Assembly: GCA_948146395.1 (NCBI GenBank)
Contig: OX411544.1
Location: forward strand, 52,205,933-52,269,932
Source: Fragum whitleyi
Lineage: Eukaryota > Mollusca > Bivalvia > Cardiida > Cardiidae
Reading direction: 5' to 3'
DNA length: 64,000 bases
A program made the position numbers and the translations under genes. The notes beneath the pieces were generated by a model. The model worked only from the letters and a program-made list of their open reading frames with translations, did no database searches and was not told where the DNA came from. Below are positions 27,101 through 35,994 of this stretch, one piece after another. Position 1 is the first letter of the stretch, and every line of letters begins with the position of its first letter.

Positions 27101-30079
27101 CGCAGAGAAGAAATTTATAAAGGCAGACCTAGATTACAATGGAGTAAGATTTTTTTTCAATTTCGTGAATATGTTTAATTTTCTTTACATTTGGATAGAT
27201 TGTTGTGACTAAGTGTTTTTGACCATTTGAAAAGTGCATTTAACTCTTTTCCTTTTTCTAAAAAGAAATGTCCTCTTATAAAATACAGGACAGAGCGCTA
27301 GCAAAATTCTATAATGTACACGTTATTCAATCAACAAATACGCGATGTTCTTTAAATTAAGACAATTGAATGAAAAGCTTACAGATTAAAATTCTTACCT
27401 TAATTTATATTTAGACATTTTTCCAGAATTCGTGTTTGTTTTGTTGAGTACCCCTTTTTCAATTCGAGTTGTATAATTTGACTTGTGATTTAGGTTACTC
27501 ATTTCAAATTCAAGCAACATTTTTTTTGCTTGTTCAAACACTGCTCAAATTACCATTGAACTAAATGTTTAGACCTCTATCCTCAGTATATCGATAAAGA
27601 AGAGCTAGACAAAGTGCTAACAGATACAGTTGGTATGTTTACACCTAACCAAGTGGACTCGATATTTAAAGAAGTGGATTCGAATAACAGCGATATGCTC
27701 GACTTCTATGAAGTGCTCACAGTAAGTGAACATATTTACAAAGATATTTGGTCACGTCGTTTTGATTGTCCGTCTACGTAAAAATCAATAACAAGAGGGC
27801 CATAGTGGCCCTAAAGCGCTCACCTGAGTTAACAGTCTTAAGATCTGACCTCTTAACCTAGTTTTTAACCACACTTGACCCAAATTCAAACCAGACAGAT
27901 GTTTGAAGACAATTTCAATCTGGCTAATTCTCTGGATGATAGGGCAAAACTTATGGCCTCTAGAGTGTCTACAAGGATTTTCAAAGATTTGACCCTGTGA
28001 CCTCGTTTGTGACCCCACTTGACCCAAGTTCATCAAGAAAGTCATTCTGACCAATTTTCAAGTTGATTGAGCAGAATTATGGCTTAAAGAGTGAGTGTCT
28101 ACGAGGTTTTTCTAAAACTTGAACCTGTGTCCTTATTTTTATTCCCATTTGACCATAATTTATACTTTACCTAGACTTCATCAAGACAATCATTCTGACC
28201 AATTTTCAGATTGATTGAGCAAAAAATATGGCTTATAGAGTGTCTACAAAGTTTTTCTAATATTTGACCTCGTGACCTCATTTTTGACCCCACCTGACCC
28301 AATTTTGAACTAGTCCAAGATTTTATCAAGACAATCATTCTGACCAATTTTTAGGTTGATTGAGCAAAAAATATGGCTTCTAGAGTGTCTACAAGGTTTT
28401 TCTAATATTTGACCTCGTGACCTCATTTTTGACCCAACTTGACCCAATTTGGAACTTGTCCAAGATTTCATCAAGACAATCATTCTGACCAATTTTCAGG
28501 TTGATTGAGCAAAAAACATGGCTTCTAGAGTGTCTACAAGGTTTTTCTAATATTTGACCTTGTGACCTCATTTTTGACCCCACTTGACCCAATTTTGAAC
28601 TTGTCCGAGATTTCATCAAGACAATCATTCTGACCAATTTTCAGGTTGATTGAGCAAAAAATATGGCTTCTAGATTTTATTGATTGATTGAATGGAGTTT
28701 AACGCCACTTTCAACATTATTTCAGTTATATCGCGGCGGCTGGAGCACCTAACAATGGTTTCCTGGTATTTCTCTCACCAGTACAACCACCACATTCTTT
28801 CCTAGCCTCCAGCTACTATCTCACATAGGTCTACGATTATCAACCTATTGGTGAGAGACAAATAGTCGGAAAGAATGAGTGCCGCCGTCGGGGATCGAAC
28901 CCGGGACCTCTAGATTGACAGTCCGACGCGCTACCAACTGCGCTATGACGGCGGCATATGGCTTCTAGAATGTCTACAAGGTTTTTCTAAGATTTGACCC
29001 TGTGACCTCATTTTTGACCCCACTTGACCCAATTTTGAACTTGACCGAGATTTCATCAAGACAATCATTCTGACTGATTTTCAGCTTGATTGAGCAAAAA
29101 ATATGGCTTCTAGAATGTCTACAAGGTTTTTCTAAGATTTGACCCTGTGACCTCATTTTTGACCCCACTTGACCCAATTTTGAACTTGACCGAGATTTTA
29201 TCAAGACAATCATTCTGACTGATTTTCAGGTTGATTGAGCAAAAAATATGGCTTCTAGAGTGTCTACAAGGTTTTTCTAAGATTTGACCCTGTGACCTCA
29301 TTTTTGACCCCATTTGACCCAATTTCGAACTTGATCTAGATTTCATCAAGACAATCATTCTGACTGATTTTCAGGTTGATTGAGCAAAAAATATGGCTTC
29401 TAGAGTGTCTACAAGGTAAATGTTGACGACGCACGACGCACGACGAACGACACACGACGGACGACGGACGACGGACATCATGGGACCACAAAAGCTCACC
29501 TTGAGCACTTCGTGCTCAGGTGAGCTAAAAAATGGAGCATTCCAACAAAAATTGATTTGATGAAGATTAATGTACTTAGAAGGGTATGCAATACCATCCC
29601 GTGGACCAACAGGATTTCCCGATAGATTGTAACTTCGTAATTCAATGAAAGTACCAACATTTTCAACCTCACATTTGCCCATTTTACCCTATTTGACGTC
29701 TAAGCGAAGCCTATTATGCCAATATTGTCATCACGATGAGCAGCCATGACTTCACCACTCATGAAAATATACATGTAATTTTGTTGTTCACTCAATGAAG
29801 GATCAATCGATCGTGCACTGAAATAAACAACTATCCTCTACATATGTAAAAGTTCTTGACACAGATTTGCAAATCTATGTAAAATTTTCCATTTATTCTA
29901 ATGTTCATATATCATTGTTAATTAATTGTGCATATTATTTATTCGATTCATCTTTAATCATTTCTTTATTATTATTTGTTATATTTTTCCAGGTTCTGAA
30001 TAAACTCTACTCCCGTAGAAGGACAAATTTACCTCAATCATTGCAGCAAAATTACTCCAGAACATGTACAGTACAGTAA
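11491..30079 (+). CDS. EF-hand protein with C-terminal CaaX-like box, gene 2 (seven exons, about 487 residues)
   Basis: Joined exons 11491-11639, 22929-23526, 24161-24346, 25578-25796, 27054-27143, 27587-27721 and 29993-30079 keep one frame; the 11.3-kb intron joins AA to T across a phase-2 border. Order: basic Ser/Thr-rich N-terminus (1-249), coiled coil (about 270-311: RDAARDEAKKALEELRETQ), Lys/Pro/Ser linker ending YYW (312-384), EF-hand loops at about 409-420 (DLDYNG + YIDKEE) and 445-456 (DSNNSDMLDFYE, with Asp in place of Gly at position 6), and a 28-residue tail ending CTVQ. M258 (ACCACTATGG context) is an alternative start giving 230 residues. It is a tandem paralogue of the gene ending at 6849. 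Calcium binding is well supported; prenylation and membrane tethering are inferred; the N-terminal region was not recognised. Confidence 0.82.
11850..12020. repeat. MITE with AATCGTCTT/AAGACGATT hairpin core
   Basis: Core ATCGTCTTGATAAGACGAT flanked by CCTATGTTGTGG and CCCACAACATAGGG, with an AATAAAGATTTTAGA segment and CCCCCTCTTATCTGTACCT end. Related copies lie at about 6340-6480 and 46705-46915. Confidence 0.7.
12288..12751. repeat. GAGCCTGTGCGTGAC-family MITE, split by another MITE
   Basis: Left end AAGCTTGTGCGGGACATTTCC and right end GGAAATATCACGTATAGGCT (inverted) belong to one element. Its GACCAG/GTCTTTGC core is interrupted by the element at 12468-12699. Confidence 0.75.
12468..12699. 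repeat. MITE with TTTTACTAAA...TTTAGTAAAA ends
   Basis: Ends GGGCCAATTTTACTAAA and TTTAGTAAAACAGGACCC, with subterminal CTTACGA/TCGTAAG and inner TCTACCTTGCAATATCTC. Copies at 33884-34127 and 32200-32452, and two more copies hold the big elements at 30164 and 34278. Confidence 0.8.
13378..13700. repeat. MITE with AGTAAAACTTG...TTAAGCGACCAC end
   Basis: Left end CAGTAAAACTTGTGTTAAGC, right portion GGTGGTCGCTTAATAGACG. The middle holds a perfect hairpin AATCGTCTTATTGAGACGATT. A second copy spans about 15911-16245, a diverged one 48600-48895, and a fragment lies at 12210-12275. Confidence 0.7.
14000..14815 (+). mobile_element. Remnant of large repeat element ending TGCTCAGGTGAGCTAAAAA
   Basis: Repeated phrases such as TTCAAAAGGGTTCATCCTTG and TGACCAAGTTT match the element at 30164-32050, and the right end GTGCTCAGGTGAGCTAAAAA is the same. 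No intact left end was found. A tRNA-like piece interrupts it near 14431-14503. Confidence 0.7.
14431..14503 (-). repeat. tRNA-derived sequence (SINE head type)
   Basis: On the minus strand an A-box-like CCTAGTGGTAAAGACGC is followed by a B-box-like TTGTTCGAGCCCC. The arms do not close into a good acceptor stem, so it is read as a SINE head or degraded tRNA, not a tRNA gene. Confidence 0.55.
15457..15681. repeat. GAGCCTGTGCGTGAC-family MITE, near intact
   Basis: Ends GAGCATGTGCGTGACATTTC and GAAATCTCACGCACAGGCTC are inverted copies with ACAATTTGAAA/AAATTGTTGG inside, about 225 bp in total. Confidence 0.85.
15911..16245. repeat. MITE with AGTAAAACTTGCATTAAGC end
   Basis: CAGTAAAACTTGCATTAAGC and, further in, GGTCGCTTAATAGACGTGG, with hairpin GAATCGTCTCAATGAGACGATTC at the centre (arms of ten or more bp). 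Same family as 13378. Confidence 0.75.
17400..17527 (+). repeat. Retroelement 3' end with (ATT)n tail
   Basis: The sequence GTTACCTTCGTTAAATAAAG runs into TTTTATTATTATT. The same ACCTTC..AATAAAGATTTTATTATT end occurs at 46070-46106 and, on the minus strand, at 21139-21171. This is typical of a non-LTR element's 3' tail; the body was not recognised. Confidence 0.6.
18913..19140 (-). repeat. V-SINE-like SINE, 5'-truncated, with 11-bp target duplication
   Basis: Shares the GGGTTTAACGCCGCTTTC tail, GGCTGGAGCACCTAACAATGG and GTGCCGCCGTCGGGG blocks. Direct repeats CCCTAGATAAG flank it at 18902-18912 and 19141-19151. Confidence 0.85.
19189..19307. repeat. Palindromic MITE, GCGTTCAGG family
   Basis: Starts CCTTGCGTTGAGGATGACAA and ends TGCACCGTTTTGTCCTCAAG, with GTGCACGTGCAAAGCCGGG in the centre. 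Confidence 0.75.
21048..21171 (-). repeat. (AAT)n microsatellite as a retroelement tail
   Basis: About 95 bp of AAT repeats followed by AATAAAATCTTTATTAAATG and AAGGTA. Read on the minus strand this is the ACCTTC..AATAAAGATTTTATTATT end seen at 17481, so the microsatellite grew from the tail. Confidence 0.7.
22929..23526 (+). CDS. EF-hand gene 2, exon 2 (long N-terminal exon)
   Basis: One base completes the codon begun at 11638; 199 codons follow without a stop, from CTTTTCAG|T to AAG|GTAGGT. It starts GQFGRQTQRRRKFGVQIR, is rich in Arg, Ser, Asp and Lys, has no membrane segment or recognised domain, and looks mostly disordered. Length and composition in this AT-rich context argue for real coding. 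Gene 1 has no counterpart inside the window. Confidence 0.78.
23750..23980. repeat. GAGCCTGTGCGTGAC-family MITE
   Basis: Right end GTAATGTCACGCACAGGCTC is well kept; the left end GAGCCCGTGCTCC is diverged. It lies in intron 2 of EF-hand gene 2, just after a fragment of the GCGTTCAGG palindromic MITE (about 23556-23640). Confidence 0.7.
24161..24346 (+). CDS. EF-hand gene 2, exon 3 (coiled coil; alternative start)
   Basis: 62 codons, phase 0 at both ends, TTTGCAG|GTC to AAG|GTATAA. After VLIRSTTT comes MGDQTETKEVTPEFVHYIK, then a heptad-like charged helix ending QEIERLEK. The ATG at 24185 could start a shorter 230-residue form if an alternative promoter is used. Confidence 0.85.
25147..25177. 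repeat. Fold-back core GTAGCTACAGC-type
   Basis: CATAACTACAGTTTGAATAAAGCTGTAGCTACG folds as a short hairpin. Sister copies lie at 1617, 10389, 14888 and 42212. Confidence 0.65.
25578..25796 (+). CDS. EF-hand gene 2, exon 4 (linker, ends EYYW)
   Basis: 73 codons from TTTTTAG|AAA to TGG|GTACGT. It starts KSKSTKKPPPKKKPANN, continues as a Ser/Thr/Gly-rich low-complexity stretch and ends DVDTCEYYW. Same phase and same YYW border as gene 1 exon 3, but 20 codons longer. Confidence 0.9.
26415..26456. repeat. Short hairpin
   Basis: AATATCGCTAATTTT and AAAATTAGCGATATT are perfect 15-bp inverted arms in intron 4 of EF-hand gene 2. Confidence 0.7.
27054..27143 (+). CDS. EF-hand gene 2, exon 5 (first half of EF-hand 1)
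   Basis: 30 codons from TTCTAG|AAA to GGA|GTAAGA: helix KLGEMFPTLPMFYVLDAEKK and loop positions 1-6 (DLDYNG). The intron interrupts the loop between positions 6 and 7, as in gene 1. Confidence 0.92.
27587..27721 (+). CDS. EF-hand gene 2, exon 6 (rest of EF-hand 1, EF-hand 2)
   Basis: 45 codons from CCTCAG|TAT to ACA|GTAAGT. It completes loop 1 (YIDKEE) and carries loop 2 DSNNSDMLDFYE; Asp replaces the usual Gly at loop position 6, so site 2 may bind Ca2+ more weakly. It ends EVLT, matching EVLM in gene 1. Confidence 0.92.
27790..29531 (+). mobile_element. Tandem-repeat mobile element A (pearl/Helentron-associated type), 145-bp units
   Basis: Left end AACAAGAGGGCCATAGTGG then GCTCACCTGAG (27818-27828). 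The right end has a GACGAC-rich tract, hairpin GAGCACTTCGTGCTC and CTCAGGTGAGC (29515-29525) followed by TAAAAAA. The core is about nine units of 144-146 bp, marked by CTAGAGTGTCTACAAGG. A SINE sits inside. The end and core layout fits bivalve pearl-type/HINE elements; that class call is inference. It lies in the last intron of EF-hand gene 2. Confidence 0.8.
28675..28955 (-). repeat. Full-length tRNA-headed SINE with 14-bp target duplication
   Basis: On the minus strand: tRNA-like head with A box TAGCGCAGTTGGTAGCGCG and B box GGTTCGATCCC, the conserved body, and the tail GTTAAACTCCATTCAATC. Direct repeats ATATGGCTTCTAGA flank it (28661-28674, 28956-28969). The layout resembles the V-SINE family known in molluscs (RUDI). 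Confidence 0.92.
29993..30079 (+). CDS. EF-hand gene 2, exon 7 (C-terminus, CTVQ)
   Basis: Follows TTTTTCCAG: VLNKLYSRRRTNLPQSLQ, then ends YSRTCTVQ and TAA. 28 residues, identical in length to gene 1's last exon, with a conserved CaaX-like end. No AATAAA is obvious in the next 80 bases. Confidence 0.93.
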   Translation, partial: VLNKLYSRRRTNLPQSLQQNYSRTCTVQ

Positions 30080-30163
30080 AATTATGTTGTCGCCAAAGAA
30101 TTTTGACAATGGAGTGCCACGGTCAAAACTAAGGACCTGGGGCCCTTTTAACTAAGGTTCGAA

Positions 30164-32050
30164 AACAAGAGGACCCTGAGGGCCCTAAATCGCTCACCTG
30201 ATCTTACAAGTAAATTATCATTAAGACTCCATTTCCTATGATATGGCATGAACCTTCCCATTTTCAACAGAGTTCATTCTTGTGACCTGGCAAACATTTT
30301 GATCAAGTTTCATGAAAATTGGACTATATTTGTGGCGTTTGGAGCTCTTACGAGAAAATTGTCATTAAGGCCCCTTTTCCCGTGATATGGCATGTATACT
30401 TCCCATTTTCAAATAAGTTCATCCTCATGACCTAACAAACATTGTGACAAAGTTTCATGATGATTGGACCATATTTGTAGCTTCTAGAGAGTAAACAAAA
30501 AAATTGTCATTTAGACGCCTTTTCCTGTGATATGGCACCGATCCTTACCATTTTCAATAGACTTCATCCTGTAGAGTGAAAACAAGAAATTTGTCATTAA
30601 GGCCCCTTTTCTCGTGATATGGCACGGATCCTTTCCATTTGAGCAATTTTCATAAGTGACCACCCAAGGAATATTTCTGCCAAGTTTGGTTGATTTTGAC
30701 CCATAAGTTTAGGAGGAGATGTCGTTTAAAGATATTGTTGACAAAATTGTCATTAAGGCCCCTTTTTCTGTGATATGGCACGGATCCTTCCCATTTTCAA
30801 TAGACTTCATCCTCATGACTTAACAAACATTCTGACCAAGTTTCATGAAGATTGGACCATATTTGTGGCTTTTAGAGTGAAAACAAGAAATTTGTCATAA
30901 AGGCCCCTTTTCCCGTGATATGGCACGGATCCATTTCATTTGAGCAATTTTCATAAGTGACCACCCAAGGAATATTTCTGCCAAGTTTGGTTGATTTTGA
31001 CCCATAAGTTTAGGAGGAGATGTCGTTTAAAGATATTGTTGACAAAATTGTCATTAAGGCGCCTTTTTCTGTGAAATGGCACGGATCCTTCACATTTTCA
31101 ATTGACTTCATTCTCATGACCTAACAAACATTCTGACCAAGTTTCATTAGTTTGGACCATATTTGTGGCTTCTAGAGTGAAAAAAAGAAAATTGTCATTA
31201 AGGCCCCTTTTCCCGTGATATGGCATGGATCCTTTCCATTTGAGCAATTTTCATAAGGGACCACCCAAGGAATATTTCTGCCAAGTTTGGTTGATTTTGA
31301 CCCATAAGTTTAGGAGGAGATGTCGTTTAAAGATATTGTTGACAAAATTGTCATTAAGGCACCTTTTTCTGTGAAATGGCACGGATCCTTTCCATTTTCA
31401 ATAGACTTCATCCTCATGACCTAACAAACATTCTGACCAAGTTTCATGAAAATTGGACCATATTTGTGGCTTCTAGAGTGAAAACAAGAAATTTGTCATT
31501 AAGGCCCCTTTTCCCATGATATGGCACTGATCCTTTCCATTTGAGCAATTTTCATAAGGGACCACCCAGGGAATATTTCTGCCAAGTTTGGTTGATTTTG
31601 ACCTATAAGTTTAGGAGGAGATGTCGTTTAAAGAAATTGTTGACAAAATTGTCATTAAGGCGCCTTTTTCTGTGAAATGGCACGGATCCTTTCCATTTTC
31701 AATAGACTTCATCCTCATGACCTAACAAACATTCTGACCAAGTTTCATGAAAATTGGACCATATTTGTGGCTTCTAGAGTGAAAACAAGAAATTTGTCAT
31801 TAAGGCCCCTTTTCCCGTGATATGGCACAAATCCTTTCCATTTGAGCAATTTTCATAAGGGACCACCCAAGGAATATTTCTGCCAAGTTTGGTTGATTTT
31901 GACCCATCAGTTTAGGAGGAGATGTCGTTTAAAGAAAAAGTTGACGCCGTGACGGACAGACGGACAGATGGACAGACGGACAGACGGACGCCGGACAACG
32001 ATCGATCACAATAGCTCCCTTGAGCACTTCGTGCTCAGGTGAGCTAAAAA
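30164..32050 (+). mobile_element. Tandem-repeat mobile element B, about 300-bp units
   Basis: Left end AACAAGAGGACCCTGAGGG then TCGCTCACCTGA. The core has about four or five units near 300 bp, marked by AAGGAATATTTCTGCCAAG at about 30669, 30968, 31268, 31568 and 31868. A GGACAGACGGACAG tract precedes GAGCACTTCGTGCTC and AGGTGAGCTAAAAA. It is inserted in a TTTTACTAAA-type MITE (flanks 30142-30163 and 32051 on). Confidence 0.8.
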
Positions 32051-32452
32051 TAATCGTAAGTCAAAATCCAAAATCCTATCTGGTTCCTTCATCCATTGTT
32101 GGATTCTGCCTTACAATATATCATTGTAATCGTCTTTAAAAGAAGATTCCATTGAGATCATGCACGATAGAATTCAATGCTTCAACGAACCCCTAGAGCC
32201 TGTTTTAGGGACTTTTTTACAAAAAATCGTAAGTCAAAATGACAAATCGTACCTGGTACTTTCATTCATTGTTAGATTTTGCCTTGCAATATCTTATCGG
32301 AGTCGTCTGAAAAAGACGATTCCAACGAGATAATGCATGACAGAATTCCATATTTAGTTACATATATATAAGCTACTACAATTTTTGACTTGCCCAAAAA
32401 ATCATCCTAGGATGATTAGTAAAACAGGCCCCTGAACTGTCCAAATATTATT
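32051..32452. repeat. Right part of one TTTTACTAAA MITE fused to a second copy
   Basis: 32051-32200 continues the MITE interrupted at 30163 (TAATCGTAAGTCAAAATCC). A second copy follows to AGTAAAACAGGCCCCTG near 32452, with the hairpin GAGTCGTCTGAAAAAGACGATTC inside. Confidence 0.65.
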
Positions 32453-32699
32453 TTTTCATTCGAGAAACACAATTTCAAGTCGACTTAGGAAATTTGATGA
32501 TATTTCAGTGCACTTGTTTTCTCTTTCTGTCATATAATATAGATCTATATCAAGATCAACTTGAAACAAAAATATTTTGCTACGCATGTAAATTTAACCA
32601 TGAAAACATTTTCAAACAAGATATGTCTGAATGGTCTCCTAGGCATTTTAAGCCAACAGTGGATAAAAAATGAAATCGTTCATGAAACATATAAGAAAC

Positions 32700-33556
32700 T
32701 AGAAAGCCATGAATGGCCTGTGTCGCTCCACAGGCTTGAAATTCTTGTAAAAACAAATAAATGTTTTGACTAGATTTTTAGATATTTGGGGTTTACTGAT
32801 GTTGAAGATGATTTTCAAAGTTTCAACTATAGAATAGAGAAATGACCTCCACTCTTAAAAGACATATTTTTCATCAAATCAAAATAATTTTTGGCTGCAT
32901 GATAATGGGTCACCCAAAGATCATTCCAAAAATGTTTGATTGATATCCATCAGTTACATTCTGAGAAAATGACTTTCATAGTTTCCACTATATTAACATT
33001 TTGAGAAATGACCTCCGCCCATAAAATACATATTTTTCATCCAATCAAAATAATTTTTGGTACACTGATAAAGGGCCACTCAAGGATCATTCCAGTGAAA
33101 TTTGGTTGATATCCAAAAATTAGATTCTAAGAAAATGGTTATCAAAGTTTCCACTATATAACATATAGAGAATTGACCTCTGCCCATAAAATGCATATTT
33201 TCCATCTGATCACAATGATATTTTGTAGACTGATAAAGGGTCACCCAAGGATCATTCATGTAAAATTTAATTGGTATCCATTGATTAGAATCTGAGAAAA
33301 CTCACTTTTTGCCATATTTGGAAATTAGCCACGCCCATTAAATCCATGTTTTTCATCGGATCAAAATTTATTGAACAACTTTGAAAGAGAGTCATCCAAG
33401 GATCATTCCTGTGAAGTTTGGTTGAATTTCATCCAGTAGTTTCTGAGGAGAAGATTTTTAAAGAAAAGTTTACGACCGCGCGGACAGACAGACAGACGCA
33501 CGACGGACACAACGCCATGACAATAGGCGTAGTGGCTTTCAGCCAGTGGAGCTAAT
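32700..33556 (+). mobile_element. Tandem-repeat mobile element E (GCTCCAC ends)
   Basis: Left end GGCCTGTGTCGCTCCACAGGC. The core repeats CCCATAAAATACATATTTT and ACCCAAGGATCATTCC about every 140-160 bp. The right end has GGACAGACAGACAGACGCAC, hairpin TGGCTTTCAGCCA and GTGGAGCTAATAA. Same layout as elements A-C with different ends. Confidence 0.7.
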
Positions 33557-33782
33557 AAACAACTGCATTGCATGTTCAGTCACAAACACTTTGTCATCAT
33601 GAACGCAGACTGTTTTCCTAATTCAAAGTGCATGTTGATAACAAAGTATCAATCATCTACTTGGGTCACATCTGGTATGTACCTAGAGCTAGGACGAGTA
33701 CTCAAGTACCTGGGTATCGGGTAAGGTAATGTTTCTTTTTGGGTCCTGAATTATTACCAGTATGTACCTTTGGGAATTAACA

Positions 33783-33832
33783 ACAGAAAAGAATTCAAGA
33801 CTGTTTAAGACAGTCTTCAATTCTTTTCTGAA
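33783..33832. repeat. Hairpin repeat AAGACTGTTTAAGACAGTCTT
   Basis: CAGAAAAGAATTCAAGACTG is inverted as CAGTCTTCAATTCTTTTCTG. A sister hairpin lies at 49518-49566. Probably the core of a small MITE. Confidence 0.7.
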
Positions 33833-33883
33833 GTTAATTTTTAGAAGGTCCTACAGAATAACATCAGAAAGTTTGAGAGTCCT

Positions 33884-34127
33884 GGGGCCTGTTTTACTAA
33901 ACATCTTACGATCATTTTTTGCATAAGTCAGAAATTAAAATTGCTTCTACAGTAGTGAGTAAATATGGAATTCTGCTATGCAACATCTTATTGGAATCGT
34001 CTTCTAAAGACGATTTCAATGAGATATTGCAAGGCAGAATCTAACATAAAAGGAAAACACTAGGTACGATTTATGATTTTGACTTACGATCATTTTTTTC
34101 GTAAGATGTTTAGTAAAACGGGCCCCT
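33884..34127. repeat. TTTTACTAAACATCTTACG MITE, intact
   Basis: Ends GGGGCCTGTTTTACTAAAC and GTTTAGTAAAACGGGCCCC, inner CGATCATTTTTT copies and the central hairpin GAATCGTCTTCTAAAGACGATTTC. It gives the uninterrupted form of the MITE that holds elements B and C. Confidence 0.85.
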
Positions 34128-34277
34128 GGCCAAAGCCCCTTACAGAATTTCTCGACCAGCCTTTGTATTTTAAGTTGGTGAAATAAATATATGGACAAAA
34201 ATCATCAGGTGCTCCAATTCCTGCGGGTAACAAGATCTTGGGTACCTGGGGCCCGTTTTATTAAACGTCTTACAAAA

Positions 34278-35883
34278 AACAAGAGGGCCATAGTGGCCCT
34301 AAATCGCTCACCTGAATGAACTGTCAAAAATTGTTTAAAGTAGGTTTAGAAAAAAGATGTAAGCCAATGACCAAGTTTTTGACCCAACTTGACCTAATTT
34401 CAAACTCGTCTGAGATTTATCAAAACAGTCATTCTGACCAAATTTCAGTTTGATTGGGTAAAAAATGTGGCCTCTAGAGTGCATAGAGGGTTTTACTAAG
34501 ATTTGACCCCGTGACCTAGTTTTTGACCCCAGTTGACCCAAATCCAAAATTGTCCAAGATTTTATCATGACAATCATTCTGACCAAATTTCAGGTTGATT
34601 GGGAAAAAAATGTGGCCTCTTAATTGCATACAGGGTTTTTCTAAGATTTGACCCCGTGACCTAGTTTTTGACCCCAGTTGACCCAAATTTGAACTCATCC
34701 AAGATTTCATTAAGACAATCATTCTGACCAAATTTCAGATTGACCAGTCAAAAAATGAGGCCTCTAGAGTGTATACAAGGTTTTTCTAAGATTTGACCCC
34801 ATGACCTAGTTTTGGACCCCAGTTGACCCAATTTCGAACTTGTCCAAAATTTTATCAAGACAATCATTCTGACCAAATTTCAGGTTGATCGGGCAAAAAA
34901 TTTGGCCTCTAGAGTGTATACAAGGTTTTTCTAAGATTTGACCCCGTGACCTAGTTTTTGACCCCAGTTGACCCAAATTCAAACTTGTCCAAATTTTATC
35001 AAGACAATCATTTGGACCAAATTTCAGGTCAATCGGGCCAAAAATGTGGCCTCTAGAGTGCATACAAGGTTTTTCTTAGATTTGACCCCCATGACCTAGT
35101 TTTTGACTCCAGTTGACCCAAATTCAAACTTGTCCAAGATTTTATCAAGACAGTCATTCTGACCAAATTTCAGGTTGATCGGGCAAAAAATGAGGCCTCT
35201 AGAGTGTATACAAGGTTTTTCTAAGATTTGACCCTGTGACCTAGTTTTTGACCCCAGTTGACCCAATTTCGAACTTGTCCAAAATTTTATCAAGACAATC
35301 ATTCTGACAAAATTTCAGGTTGATCGGGCAAAAAATTTGGCCTCTAGAGTGTATACAAGGTTTTTCTAAGATTTGACCCCGTGACCTAGTTTTTGACCCC
35401 AGTTAACCCAAATTCAAATTTGTCCAAAATTTTATCAAGACAATCATTCGGACCAAATTTCAGGTCAATCGGGCCAAAAATGTGGCCTCTAGAGTGCATA
35501 CAAGGTTTTCTTAGATTTGACCCCATGACCTAGTTTTTGACCCCAGTTGACCCAAATTCAAACTTGTCCAAGATTTTATCAAGACAGTCATTCTGACCAA
35601 ATTTCAGGTCAATCGGGCCAAAAATGAGGCCTCTAGAGTGTATACAAGGTTTTTCTAAGATTTGACCCTGTGACCTAGTTTTTGACCCCAGTTGACCCAA
35701 TTTCGAACTCGTCCGAGATTTTATCAAGACAATCATTCTGACCAAATTTCAGGTTGATCGGGCAAAAAATGTGGCCTCTAGAGTGCATACAAGGTAAATG
35801 TTGACGGACGGACGACGGACGCCGGACATCCACCTACCCACAAAAGCTCACCTTGAGCACTTCGTGCTCAGGTGAGCTAAAAA
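34278..35883 (+). mobile_element. Tandem-repeat mobile element C, 145-bp units
   Basis: Ends AACAAGAGGGCCATAGTGG with TCGCTCACCTGAA, and GAGCACTTCGTGCTC with AGGTGAGCTAAAAA. The core is about ten units near 145 bp marked by GGCCTCTAGAGTG, related to but distinct from element A. The GACGGACGGACGACGG tract lies just before the right end. Confidence 0.82.
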
Positions 35884-35994
35884 TGATCGCAAGTCAAAAT
35901 CACAAATCGTACCTGGTGTTTTCTTTCATTGTTAGATTCTGCCTTGCAATATCTCATTGGAATCGTCTCTTAAAGTGCACGGCAGAATTTCACA

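Noticed and set aside
28870..28955. Possible tRNA gene on the minus strand (also 53590-53671 and 14431-14503)
   Set aside because: A and B boxes are present, but the first two are fused to a conserved SINE body and bounded by target duplications, so they are SINE heads; the third does not close an acceptor stem.
27785..29358. Series of minus-strand frames reading SKLGQVGSKMRSQGQILEKP
   Set aside because: They recur with the 145-bp unit of element A (and C at 34335-35745) and each closes within about one unit. They reflect tandem DNA repeats, not repeated protein domains.
32561..32773. 70-codon plus-strand frame
   Set aside because: Its 3' half is the left end of repeat element E; no splice context or homology supports it.
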